Shown here piece by piece: positions 35,701 through 47,864 of a stretch of 64,000 bases of DNA. Below the pieces are notes generated by a model, which saw nothing but the letters and a program-made list of their open reading frames with translations, searched no databases and had not been told where the DNA came from. Positions within the stretch are counted from its first letter, which is position 1; every line of letters starts with the position of its first letter. Origin of the DNA: Stenogyne calaminthoides (Eukaryota > Streptophyta > Magnoliopsida > Lamiales > Lamiaceae); the NCBI GenBank assembly GCA_037126765.1, contig JBBCBC010000002.1, positions 44,830,889 through 44,894,888 on the forward strand, in the 5' to 3' direction. The position numbers were made by a program, and so were the translations under genes.

Positions 35701-37935
35701 TGTTATCATGATAATGCTATTCAGTTGTTTTTCTATTTTGATCAATGAATAATCTTGCTTAATCTTCAACGTAATCCTTATATAACACGTTAAAACTTTT
35801 GCTTAATCATCAGGAGGGGTATCTAGTGTATGAGTGCAATCGGAGGTGCAGCTGCAATGGAGCTTGTCGAAACAGGGTTTTGCAAAATGGAGTGCAAGTG
35901 AAGATGGAAATATTTAAAACAGAAAGAAAGGTAACCATCAATCATTACTTTTGATGAGAATGAGAATGAATAACGTGATTCACATTTTGAACAGGTACAA
36001 GGAAACTATTAGACTAATTTCCATCCTGAAACTTATATGGAAATCGTGTGATAAATCTTTTTTCTTCTTTCTCATTTCTAATTTTATATACCCTAATAGT
36101 TTAGAGTAAGTCTCTTGTACACCAGTTGCATGGTGCTACTGGTGCACAATTAGTACTATTCAATGAAAACAACTACTCCATCCGTCCACAAAAACTGTGC
36201 TCATTTCGTTTTGACATGTTGTACGGAAAGGTAAATTAAGTACGTTTATGAATAACATAATTGAATTGCATGGTAATGTTACACCTTGTGCATACAAGAC
36301 TTTGTCAATAGTTTATCCTATCAAGCTATATATGTTATGTGATATTGTTGACCGCTTCTTCATGTGTTAATTGACCAAGATGAATTGCAATTTTGACTTC
36401 AGGGCTGGGCTGTGAGAGCAAGGGAAGCAATCCTCCGTGGCACTTTCATATGCGAGTATATTGGGGAGATCATAGATGAAAAGGAAGCAAATGAGAGACG
36501 CACTAGGTTAGACTTTCTGATCACTAGAATCTAGATATTTCCTACATTAGTTTTTGTTTTATTGATCATTTAAATTTCATGTAATTGATTTAATTTGTTC
36601 TAATGATCCATGTAATTGGAAAAACAGGTGTGGTGCAGAAGGTTGCAGATACTTTTATGAGGTTGATGCTAACATCAATGACATGAGCAGATTAATTGAA
36701 GGACAAACCCCTTATGTAATCGATGCCACCAGTTTTGGAAACGTTTCCCGTTACATTAACCACAGGTGAGGCAAAAATTCTTTGTTGGGCTTTTAAATGT
36801 TTTACTTGCAATATTTCATTTTACATGTTGAATAGTTTTCTGTTTCTGTTTCTGTAACTTTGAATGACAAGCTATCATATGGTATTAAGATATTTTTCAA
36901 GTTCATCTGCTTGAGTTCTGAATAAGATATCCTTGAAATTTTGATGAATATATACATAATGAAGATAATATCCTTGTTGAATAGTGATAAACATATTCAT
37001 ATGATATAATTAAACTAACAAGTGGACATCAAACAGTGGATCAATGGGAAAAAATAACTTTACTAGATTTAGTATTTTAACTATTTGTACTGTGAGCTGT
37101 AACCTTTTGTTGCTTGTAGTTGATGTTCATGGATGAAAGTAGTTTATCTTTTGTCAAGAGTTGAATATTTTTTTTAAACTGTTGCTGAAGATCCAACCTG
37201 TTCAAGATAAGACATCACTCTAGTGCTGTAGTATTTAATAACTTTCCTAAATTAATATTGCGTAATAGATGATTTTCACTACACTGGTAACTGTAAATTT
37301 GATCGTTCTTTCATACTTTTGTTAGCTGCTCGCCAAATCTTGTGAATCATCAAGTTCTTGTAGAAAGTATGGACAGCAAGCTCGCACATATCGGTCTCTA
37401 TGCAAGCCGAGATGTAAGCACTCTTATTTCGCTGACAACAGTCATCTCTGCTTATTAAATTGCTTTAGAAATGTTATATTTAAAATGCTTTGTTTTAATG
37501 TAAGATTCTTAGTCATTAGTAAGGCACCCTCCTCATGTAATTCCCAATATTCCAACCCCTCGAACTGAAATATATCATTAACTTTTCGGTGAATAACGAA
37601 AATTACCATCGAGGTTTGCTCTATTTACAGAAATAACAAAAAACCCTTGGTATATTTTGAAATCGCAATCACCCCTCAAGGTACTACAAACACCCACGCC
37701 CGCGAAGTTTGCAATTTTCTTGCAATACAACCCTCAATTGGTGCAAATTTTGTTGGGCTTTTTAGGTTAAACCTCAAACTTTCTTTCTAGTTTCGTTAAC
37801 TCTACTACTTGTGAATATTATGAGCAGATAGCTTTGGGTGAGGAATTGACATATGATTTCCGGTACAAGCAATTGGGTGGAGAAGGATGCCCTTGTGAAT
37901 GTGGGGCTTCTACTTGCAGAGGAAGGCTCTATTAA
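29752..37935 (+). CDS. SUVR5: Histone H3K9 methyltransferase SUVR5 (C2H2 zinc finger-SET)
   Basis: Eleven coding exons: 29752-30123, 30275-30577, 30674-30784, 31177-31287, 32210-34864, 35495-35656, 35814-35930, 36403-36506, 36628-36765, 37326-37413, 37828-37935. All junctions are GT-AG and in phase, giving 1422 residues, close to the Arabidopsis protein (about 1,380). About residues 454-626 carry three Cys/His modules. C2H2 fingers lie at about 757-780 (CQICSKKF), 790-815 (CAICLDSF), 824-848 (CIPCGSHF) and 877-900 (CRFCGLKF). Pre-SET starts near 1185 (CGCARLTC, CDHVYLFDNDYEDAKDIYGK), SET near 1278 (GWAVRA, YINHSCSPN, GEELTYDF) and post-SET is CPCECGASTCRGRLY; cofactor-binding and catalytic motifs are intact. 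SUVR5 binds DNA through its fingers and places H3K9me2 largely independently of DNA methylation, with the LDL1 demethylase. Intron 37414-37827 holds repeat-like DNA and intron 35931-36402 a solo Stowaway terminus. Confidence 0.96.
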
Positions 37936-38360
37936 ATTACGATTCCATCCTTAGGTAATGACGAGGATCTAACATTTGCTGCATTACTGAAAGCTACCTG
38001 TTCGACTCTCGTTGCATAGGGTTACAGCCATCAGTGAATCTGACCTAGTTTTAAAGACCACAATTTACCTGTCTGGTTTACTGCTGCTTTTTCATATGAA
38101 TGTAGATACTTTTGTTTTTGTATTTTCTGTTCTGAAACTTTGATTAATTATCTTAAATTACTTTATGGTTATATAATGCCTTGCAGTATGTGCTTTGTAG
38201 AGCATATACTGTTATTTTGCTATTTCATCTTTTATCAGGGTCTGAAAGATGGTCTGTTAGATCTTTGGAAGAAAGATTTTATCAAACTGAATCTGAGTTG
38301 GAAGAGTAGAAAAGTAAATTATTATATTAATACGGAGAGAATGATTTTTTTTTTTTTTTG
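37936..38360 (+). other. Probable SUVR5 3' untranslated region
   Basis: A donor-like CCTTAG/GTAATG soon after the stop and an acceptor-like CTTTTATCAG near 38239 could mark a 3' UTR intron. The end of the transcript is not known. Confidence 0.35.
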
Positions 38361-38601
38361 AGAAAAGCAAATGATAATTAATCATCAAATTACCAAAGTA
38401 ATAAATATCTTGTTGAAGGGGTTGTATGTCTCAGTCAGATTTCTAAGTTTGTGTTGTGAGTTTGGTTTTTTTCGAGTTGCAAGAATTTTTCTTTGAGGTG
38501 GCATCTTTGTGATCTCTTCATGCCTTTATTTAAAGCCTTACTTTTCCTTTTCACTTTACAACGACTAAAATTGTCCCATTGTGTTGCTTTTAGGAGTTGA
38601 A

Positions 38602-38627
38602 ATATATATATATATATATATATATAT
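38602..38627. repeat. (AT)n microsatellite
   Basis: An uninterrupted AT dinucleotide run. Confidence 0.9.
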
Positions 38628-38844
38628 TTAAAGTTAAAAGTAAAATAAACATAACAAAAATTTGTATGAGATGGATTCGTGAACCAATAATAAAATTTTT
38701 ACTCTTTTTTCTAAAGTCTTAAAGTGTTATTTTTAAATTATTTTTGTCTCAAGCTGCAAGACCTACTCATATTAATATAGCCACGTTTATGGCATATATC
38801 AATTAATGGATTTTTTGATGGATTGCGACTTGATCAAGTTGTGA

Positions 38845-38975
38845 GGAACAAAAATTGAAAAGATCATTCATAAAATTCGAAGGAGTTGTGAGAACAAAAA
38901 TTGAGAAGATCATTCATAAAATTCGAATCGAGGAACTAAAATTGAGAAAATTATTCATAAAATTCAAAGGCTCGA
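38845..38975. repeat. Short minisatellite, three units
   Basis: Three successive copies of a 40-47 bp unit contain AAAATTGA(A/G)AA and ATCATTCATAAAATTC. They force a spurious Lys/Ile-rich open frame. Confidence 0.75.
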
Positions 38976-39343
38976 TCCAATTACGAAAGCTTTCATTTAT
39001 GGCTCTCAAATTGGGAAGCTTGAGGACAATTTTTATCTGAAAAAACAGCTTGAAAAATATTGGTCCATGAGATATCAAAGCCAGAGATTTTTGGCAGTAA
39101 TATATGATACCGAAGATATTAAACACAACAGATAACAAACCAAATGATGTCAGCTATGCGTACTTCCCTAATTTGTACGTTATAATTCCTAACCCCAGTT
39201 GGCCATGCCACTCTATTCATGGACGTGGGTCCCAATTTTCAAATTAAATCTTGATTAAAACATTATGTTACTATTTCACAAAGTTCGTAATAACAATATA
39301 TTCTAAGAAATAATGACGTGGACCATCATAACTAAACCTATCT

Positions 39344-39540
39344 AGACAAAAACTCTTTTGAACCAAAGTTCACGGTAACTCGATTTTTTTAAGTATCATT
39401 ATTATGTGTTAAAACTATCAGTGTTTAAAAAGTATTTTATATTTTTAAACAGTGAATTTTTTTATGCATAAGAGTGATAATTTTTACATATAACAGTGAT
39501 AAAGTTCATGTATAGACTTGATTTACAGGAGTGTTACCCA
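39344..39540 (+). repeat. Dispersed GTTCACGGT repeat, copy 2
   Basis: AGACAAAAACTCTTTTGAAC, GTTCACGGTAACTCGATTTT and several TATGCATAAGAGTGATAATT-like motifs occur in the same order as in the copies at 2821-2902 (inverted) and 42538-42780. Confidence 0.55.
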
Positions 39541-41846
39541 CCCATCTAACATTAAATCAAGTATTTTATCTATCTAATTCCAAGCTAATGACAACTCTAA
39601 ACCATGATTGATTTACATAACTTGGTTCAATCCACGTTTCACCTAACAAACTAAATGTACATTTATTCATGGCAATTGTTACTATATGCTACTCCTTTAT
39701 ATGGTTAATAATGTAATAAATGATGTAGGAAAGTTAACAACTTAATTACTAGAGTTAATGATTACATGATTAAATGTCCTGGGGATATCATAGAAGTTGC
39801 AGGGGTTGTAATGTGTCAGGAGATGGTCCTTGTATTTTGTGTTAAATAAAAAAGACATTTCTGAATTGCTAATAAATCTCTCCCTATCTTCACAGCCTTT
39901 TATCTCATTCTGTGATCCATGATGATGCTAATGTTTGTGTGGTCCTATTTTGCCTTAACTTCTCGATCATCGGGTTAATTAATTGCAGCTCTACTGCTGA
40001 AATCATTGTCTCTTTTTCTGCAATTTTATTTCAACTTTTCTGCACTTATATGCAGTTTGATTCATACTTATTTTAAATTATAGTATACTTTAATTCAGAT
40101 ATTTTAAAGTAGGAGTCAATATGCCTTATGGTACATTTTTCGTTGACAGAAAGAAATAGTGAAATACCATTTTTTGTAAAAGATATATATTGAAAATGTA
40201 GAAAATCCCGATTATTCAACTAAAAACTGGAAGTTTTTTTTAATTTAAAAAATTGGCTGAAGGAAAATAATAAATTTTGAGTTGAACGCCCACGACAACA
40301 CCAAACAAAGTAGTTCAACCAGGCAAATTTATTTATGCATTATTATTTATTATGCGCGTGTTTGCTACATTAATTTTTTTAAGATTATAATTAGTCTACT
40401 ATGTAATCAATTTGGAGAACATGAAATATAGCTAACCCAATGGATCTGATCCAACGGTAAAATATATACACATTTTTTAATTGCTAAAATGTGTACATTT
40501 ACTAATTACTATACCCTACCAAAGCAAATTAGAAGAGTATTTTCAGTTGTGAAAATGTACTCAAAGCTTTAAGGCCCAACAACCATAATATGCCATGTCT
40601 CCCGGCCCAACACGAGGGCCCGCATTTACGGCCTGATCTATTTTACCCCACCTATGAGATGATTAATGATTATAAACTTGATACAATTAATGTTTTCTTT
40701 TTCTGACTGAAAATACATAGGAGTATGGAATTTTTCAAAACAAATTAAATTATATATCTAATCAAATAAAACAATAAAAAAATGATGTGATATGTCTTCT
40801 TAGACTCACAGTTTCTAGTTTAAAAATTATAAAATTGGAAAAAATCAGAGAAACAAAGCCTTCTGGCATGCATGTATAGTTATTAAATTTGGTCGCAATC
40901 TAGACATTCTTTTAGGCATAATTGAAACTACTAATAAATAGTAATAATAGTATGGGTAGCTAACAAGACAAGAAAAGCATTCTCAAGAGTTGTGAATCCC
41001 TAGGGCCAGCCTTAGCTGCTCCAAGTGTTATGGTCCATGCTCACACAATTTTTGCCCACCACAAAAATCAGCTATTTATGACACACATTTAATATTAAGA
41101 ACCTTCACAATTCATACATCAGTGTTATCATTGGCCTTTTTTTCCCCAAGATATTAATTGCACCTTTTAATTTTGGACTACGTTTTTCATCTATAAAATT
41201 GTTTTTTTTAATTATTATTAATTTCGAATTAAATTGATATCTAATTTCAGGTTTGGAATATATAACAGCATGTGGTATTTATCATTTGTTTTTTAAACAA
41301 ACATGAATTTAAATATTATAGTAACAAATTCTACATGTACAATTCCCAAAAACTGAATCTAATTTGAATGGTGAATATATATTTAATAAAGTCAATATTT
41401 AATTAAAAAGAAAAGGAGTGTACAGGATCCTGTCACAATGAGTTAGACATTACCATTCCATATATGTAGAATCTGGGAAGATATATATAGGTTAGCAATT
41501 ATTGCTACATTTATTGTTATATATCTCGTGGTAAATCTGGAAGTTAAAATGTGACACGACGTTTCATTTCCATAAGGTAAATAATAGACAAAAACTTCGA
41601 ACATACATCTGATATTTTTATTTGAAAAAACAAAAGTCTGAGACATGGTGACCTACAGCAGCTATACAATATTAAATTTTGGCAGAACCTTATAATAACA
41701 GCAATATGGCAATAAATCATTTCGGTTGGAACAACGATTCTAGGTTACAAAGCAACAACATAATCTGGTAAAAGCTAATTGTTGCTTTGCATGCATTTTT
41801 GTTTTCTAAATCTTAAGAAACTATCAGTAATTGTAGGGTAAACATA
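39541..41846. other. Intergenic DNA, no gene seen
   Basis: AT-rich. No coding exon, RNA gene or bounded element could be supported. Confidence 0.4.
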
Positions 41847-41855
41847 TTTAAGAAA

Positions 41856-42212
41856 GAGTCACTCTCTTGTGCACCCCCATTCACCAATTTAAATTGGTAC
41901 AATTGAATTCAATTTTAATTTGAATGAACTATGCACTCTAAACTCTAACCCCTAAACATTAATAAACCCTAAATCATATATGAACCATTCGGGTCGGGTG
42001 AACCATGAACCACTTGGGCCGAGTGAACCATGAACCACTCTGGCCGGATTTGGGTCCGGGTTGAAAAAAAAAACACCTAAAACTGAAATTAAAGTTAAAA
42101 GAAAACTGAAAAAAAAAAAAAACACTAAAACTGAAAAAAATAAGAAAAAGAACTCCTAAAATTAAATTGCACCAAATTGATTTGGTGCAAATTATGCACA
42201 AAAGAATTTGTC
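41856..42212 (-). mobile_element. Mutator-like MITE, copy 2 (357 bp)
   Basis: In the orientation of copy 1 it starts GACAAATTCTTTTGTGCA and ends TGCACAAGAGAGTGACTC, so its last bases form imperfect inverted ends around a TTGTGCA core. Perfect 9-bp duplications TTTAAGAAA flank it (41847-41855, 42213-42221). Near each end is a small palindrome (GCACCAAATTGATTTGGTGC and ACCAATTTAAATTGGT). The 25-bp tandem unit is present in about 2.5 copies, followed by AACCCTAAA-type motifs. Confidence 0.88.
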
Positions 42213-42257
42213 TTTAAGAAATTACAGATTTTGTAAGCAAATAATTAATGTAGCTAT

Positions 42258-42281
42258 TATATATATATATATATATATATA
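42258..42281. repeat. (AT)n microsatellite
   Basis: AT dinucleotide run just after the MITE. Confidence 0.9.
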
Positions 42282-42414
42282 ACAACTTGACTTCATCATA
42301 TTCATGAACAAATTAATCAGTTTCTCTTTCGTTTTCTCCACCAGAAAATAAAAAAAAATTATATGATCCGCGTCTTTGTTTTTCATGTTTAACCGTTACA
42401 ACATTATGACTATG

Positions 42415-42459
<45 letters not shown>

Positions 42460-42476
42460 TATTATTATTATTATTA
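42415..42476. repeat. (ATT)n microsatellite
   Basis: About 20 copies of ATT with one slip. On the other strand it gives a spurious poly-Asn frame. Confidence 0.95.
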
Positions 42477-42512
42477 CCACATGTGTAATTAATAAATTAA
42501 TCATGTTATTAA

Positions 42513-42534
42513 AATATATATATATATATATATA
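42513..42534. repeat. (AT)n microsatellite
   Basis: AT dinucleotide run. Confidence 0.85.
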
Positions 42535-42537
42535 ATA

Positions 42538-42780
42538 AGACAAAAACTTTTGTGAACTCGAGTTCACTATGAACTTGATTTTTTTAGTATCACTGTTATA
42601 TATAAAAATTATTATTGTTATGCATAAAAATCATCACTGTTGTTCATAAAAACTATCTCTGTTTAATAAATATTTTATATTTTTAAATAATAATTTTTTT
42701 GTGTATAACAGTTATAGTTTTTGCACAAAACAATAACATAATTCATATATACACCTATTCACATGAGTATTAGTCATGAC
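42538..42780 (+). repeat. Dispersed GTTCACGGT repeat, copy 3
   Basis: AGACAAAAACTTTTGTGAAC, GAGTTCACTATGAACTTGAT and TTTTTTAGTATCACTGTTAT, followed by TTATGCATAAAAATCATCAC, match copies 1 and 2. This is the longest copy seen. Confidence 0.6.
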
Positions 42781-43114
42781 ATAAAGTTTGGAGTACTTAA
42801 ATAAGATACTTTATGAACTAGTTTGGTTTCGCATGTAGTTCCTATCATTTTTATTTTTATTTTTGAAAAAACGAAGCGAAAATCAAGCTTAGCTAATGAG
42901 CCCTGAAAAAGTATTTTATTACACACTTCACATGTATATTACTAGTTCTTATGAAACATGATTAATCCTTTTGAATATACACATATTATAAGAACGAAAT
43001 TAATTCTACAATTTATGTACTATATAATATTCATTTTCTTTCATTTGTTATGAGATATTCTAGCAGTAAATCAATCTTTTGTACCAGCACGTGTGACTAA
43101 TAAAATCAAGACAA

Positions 43115-43372
43115 AGTATAGTGTGAACAAGTTTCACGGTGAAATTGGTTAAGGGGTGTGACTTATATTAATAAAGAGTGTGACTTTTTACTGTAAAGGG
43201 TGTGACTTTTTAATATAAAGAGTATTACTCATAAAAGTGAAGAGTGTGACTTATATAGTAAAGGGTGTCGTAGTGATAAACTGAAGAGTGTGACTTATAT
43301 TATTAAAGAGTATGTCTATAAAAAAAAAAATTCACAGTGAATAAGTTTCACAGCATACCAACTCTAAAATCA
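43115..43372 (+). repeat. AGAGTGTGACTT minisatellite with palindromic ends, arm 1
   Basis: It begins GTGAACAAGTTTCACGGTGA, continues with about six units of AAAGAGTGTGACTTATATTA type, and ends CACAGTGAATAAGTTTCACA then GCATACCAACTC. An inverted, diverged copy follows at 43645-43905. Confidence 0.7.
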
Positions 43373-43644
43373 ATGATAATTAAAAATAAATAATTAATTA
43401 AGCGAAACAACATTATTTCATTAACTATACACACAGTTATCAGTATAACAGTTATTTATTGGCTATTACTAAACATAAATATATCAGTTCACATCTTGAA
43501 GAAAATCAAGATTCTTACTACTATACTTGTGGTATATACACGTCCAAGAAAGTGCAAAATAGTGTTAATCCTAATTATGTATAACTATAAGATCGTATTC
43601 TTTACATTATATAATTAAGTTGTTTTTAGAGCTCGTATATTAAG

Positions 43645-43905
43645 AGTTGGTATGCCGTGAAACTTGTTCACCGTGAAACTAGTTTCTTTTTTTTATATGC
43701 ATGACCTTTCAGTTATCACAACTTATAATATATTTTTATAATATAAGTCAAACTCTTCAGTGTTATGAGTAATACTTTTTATAGTAAAAAATTATATCCT
43801 TCAATTATCACAACTAATACCTTTTAATTATATTAGTCATATTCCTTAACTAGTTTCAGTACATATATTCTTGTGTGAAACTTGTTCACTCTATATTTTG
43901 CCCTT
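43645..43905 (-). repeat. Inverted partner of the AGTGTGACTT minisatellite, arm 2
   Basis: It begins GAGTTGGTATGCCGTGAAAC and ends TGTGAAACTTGTTCACTCTA, the inverse of the ends of the copy at 43115-43372. The interior units (ATAAGTCAAACTCTTCA and similar) are the reverse complement of the same minisatellite. The arms are separated by about 270 bp. Confidence 0.65.
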
Positions 43906-45163
43906 AAAATATTAGTAATGATCACAATTCTGAACTAAATATAAATCATTAAATTTAGAAGTGGGTGTAAGTAATTAATCGTACCACGGTTTCCTAGTTT
44001 TCTTAGAGTTACAAGTTATAAGCTTCCAATATCTTCCTTTAACAGGTTAATTAAATCTTATTTTAAAACTGTACAAAACACTTCCATTGATCTTATAATC
44101 TCTTATAATTAAGACCTTATAATATGTTTGGGAGCTTGTATATATATTATAAATTGATCAGACAAATAAAATCTACTATATACGTACTATAACTCTAATA
44201 CCTTTTTATTTAGTTGCAAACGACCTATTTAAATGATGTGTTCATATGTAGTTAATTATAATTAACCTTTTGACATTCTAACTAATTTGATAATTTTATC
44301 ATTAACAAAAAAAAAAAAAAAATCCCTCTGCATTATCACCAAATCATTCGAACCCATGATCACACATTGTTAATTATTTTATCATAGCGATCAAGACATC
44401 AAATACTCATTTAATATCAATTTTACTAATAATTTAAAGTTTAATTGTATAAATTACTATATAATTTGTAACTTGATACACAAACTTTTAAAATCATACA
44501 GTTATATCATATGACTATTCCCCAACAACTAATGCTGCTGATTTGGGGATAGGAAATCTTTTGAAATTAAAAACTGCAAATAATTAAATCCACAATCATT
44601 TTTAATGTTTATATTTAATCGCAACCTTTTAATATTTTGGAATTTTGTGCACTGTCACGCCAACCCGACTTGCCGAAAAAGTCACGCGACAGAATTTCAA
44701 TAATTTAAAAGCCGAATTACAAATTCTAAAATAATAATTTGTGATTGAGAAAATTAACACGAAAAGGTTGTAATTTATTTTTGCAATTAACCATTATGAA
44801 TTTCACTAAAACAAAAATACAAGGATTGCACAAGTACATCGAATACAAATAGTACTAATAGTGGATCGCGAGATGATATAAAGGTGCAAAACTTTAAACT
44901 ATACAATTACAATAAACCCCGTAAACCTTGCTAACAACGTTCCTACAATATTTTCTCATTACGTATTAATTTCTCTAGACAAAACTTATAAAATAGAAAT
45001 ACAGAGTAACCGATCGACAGAAACATTAAACGACATACACATAAACTAACTTCAACCACTTGTGAGAGACAAAACTATAAAATCAAAAAAAAAAAAAAAA
45101 AAAACAAGGTTTAATTTTCTTATTTAAGCACCCTGCACGTGACTTAACCAATATTCATTCATT
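43906..45163. other. Downstream region of the BEL1-like gene
   Basis: No gene seen. The last few hundred bases before 45164 probably include the 3' untranslated region; an A run lies at about 45090-45108. Confidence 0.4.
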
Positions 45164-47030
45164 CTAACACCCTCCAAAGTCCCTAACCGTGAACTGACTC
45201 TTCTCCGGCAAGTTCCCGGCGTGTCGCAGCCCTAGCGTGAGCGAAACGTCGCCGGAGCTCGCCCCGAACCTTATCAGCGTGGGGCCCACATCAGCATGCT
45301 CGTCGTGCATAGAATGCGCCACCGTGGCATCGCCACCTGGCAGCTGTGATTGGTTATCCGTCGACTGCCTGTTTATAGCAATAAAGGGAGTGTCGTTATC
45401 GTGTGGATTAATAATTTCGGCGGATCTCTTGGGCGGCGACGGCGTAACCGCGGTGGCGGCCGGAGTTTGTGCGCTGCCGCTGCTTTGGTCCCAATCGTGC
45501 ATGTCATTAGGATTAATGGGGGATTCCTCTTTGGCCTCTTGTTGGTACATTTCTTCCACCATGGGTTTCCACAAACGGACCCGAGCATTAATGAACCAAT
45601 TTGAAACCTGAAATTAATTAACATCAATTATTTTTAATCAATTGGAATTAGAATTTATTAATTTGACTGAATTTAATTGATAACACATGATCTATCTCAA
45701 GTTGGAACTGTGCGCTTACAATATATGGGCAGACATGTTTAGCACCATTTTCATTAACTGAACAAGGACAAATTGAAGATTACCTACGGAATGGGTAACT
45801 TTCCTAATAAATAATGGAACCCCATCTTTACGAGCCAAGGTAGTTCAACTTGAATGATAGTACCTCCTGAATAACAGTTAATGCATGTGTTCCCATCGAT
45901 TTTCTAGTTTAAATTTTGTATTAATATATATTAAGAAGAAGTACGTTGCTGAATGGCCAGACTCACCTCAGGAAGATAGGGGTAATTCAATCATTTTATA
46001 TAATAAAATGACTGTTTGTACCCTTAATAAAAAAAAATTGACCATTCTTTCATATTAAAGGTACAAAAGTAATTTGACATGTCTGAACATTATTCACCCA
46101 CTCCACGTACCATTACCCTAAAACGAATATATTATTGCTATAAATAATATAACATAATTAATTAATCCTTTTAAGTTCTAACTTAAACCTCCATCATTCT
46201 AACACTATTTTAGATACTTCCATAGAAATAAAAATAATTATCAATTCCTACCTTATGCTGTCTAAAATAATTTCATCTCATCTAAAAATTTTTAATTTAT
46301 AGGGAGATGTAGAATCATTCACTTATATTATATATTTCCTAATCATTCACTCACTCGTAAATTAAATTCTCTTGCTCAATCACTGTGTGCAATTGCTTTC
46401 GACGGAATAGAAAACAATTCAATCTATCTATAAAGAGGGGTAAAAATAATTCGTTTATATTATCTTTCCCAAACACATTAGTTTATAATTCAATAAAAAT
46501 GCAATATTATTCTAATTCTTCCTTTTTCAATTATCCTTCTTATTTTCTCATGAATTGTACTTTATGGTTTTGCATCTATATGTTTATAAATAAGTAGAAG
46601 CGAAAAAAGCTAGGTAGAATCTTGCCTTAAATCTAATGCAATCTACTGTTTGCAGTGCAGTTTGCAGCTTGAATGGTTGAGCCATTAAATGTGGACGTAA
46701 GAGAGAGAGAGAAAGAAAGATTGAAAGCTGCAAACTATCGTGTCTCACTCTCCCGTACTTAAACAGCTCTTACAAATGGCAGCGGTTTTTTCTCTGTTTC
46801 AGAATTTATGTCTTTGTGGAAAAGCATCCAAAGAAACAATAAAAAGTCCCCAAAAATACCCTCCCCCTTTTCTTCTCCAAAAAACAAGTAAAAATTACCC
46901 ACACTCATCATATCATACACACGCTATTCTATTTCTATGCAAGTGCAACCTCACATTTTATTAACAAGAAAATGTGGTGAAAAAATAAAATAAAATTGGG
47001 TGCACTATTAATTAATTAAATTAATTAATT

Positions 47031-47080
<50 letters not shown>

Positions 47081-47833
47081 GATGGATGGAGTACCTGGTT
47101 TCTTGAGAGGCCAGTCTGTCGGGCCAGCAGATGTTTATCAGCATCGCTTGGGTACCTGAGATAGAGACCAAAAAAGAAAAGGACATTAGATTCACAGACT
47201 TGTTACCTAAATCAGATAAAGCGACGCCCTACCTTTATTGTATTGTGTCCCTAGGTATATATTGGACTCTTACTACCAAATTTTAATTATCTTTTAATTT
47301 TATGCATGGGCGTGGCAATCTAAGGGAGATCGTATTGCAGTTGCAGCATTGTTGCAGAAATCCACAGTACTAAAGTCGACAGCTGCACGCTCTTATTTCC
47401 TTTTCACTATTTATATATATATATATCAAAATATTAATTTATATAATATAGAGAGGCCTGAAATTTTGAAGAAACAGTGTGGTATATATAACTATAGAGT
47501 ATAGACTATCATTTGTTAATTAATGTACAGAAGTACGAAAGTTTTTGAAATTAAAAATGTTGAAAAAGGCAATGAATAGTGAAGGAAATTACTACTTTAT
47601 CAGCTTTTGTAACCGAAGGGACATCATCGAACACTGCGTGCCAGAAGCTTTAAACAACGATCACAAGGAGAAAAAAGAGAACAAAATTAAAGAAAGAAAG
47701 AAAAAAGGGTTGAACATGCAATGTGTAATACGATAAGTAACAACTTGTCTTATCATATAATTCCGTAATAATGATTTATTTACTACCCACCTTTTCTTTG
47801 ATCCCCATAATAAAGTCCCTTCCAGTTTTTACT

Positions 47834-47864
<31 letters not shown>

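Noticed and set aside
37500..37800. A coding exon in the last SUVR5 intron
   Set aside because: Sequence is repeat-like (ACCCCTC-type motifs), and flanking exons 37326-37413 and 37828-37935 join in phase without it.
38855..39040. Lys/Ile-rich small protein, or a CRISPR-like spaced array
   Set aside because: It is a three-unit minisatellite; units are contiguous, without unique spacers, in a eukaryotic genome.
42313..42567. Poly-Asn protein frame
   Set aside because: Created by the ATT microsatellite on the other strand.
45237..45611. Plus-strand frames over the last BEL1-like exon
   Set aside because: Antisense of a GC-richer coding exon; no independent motif.
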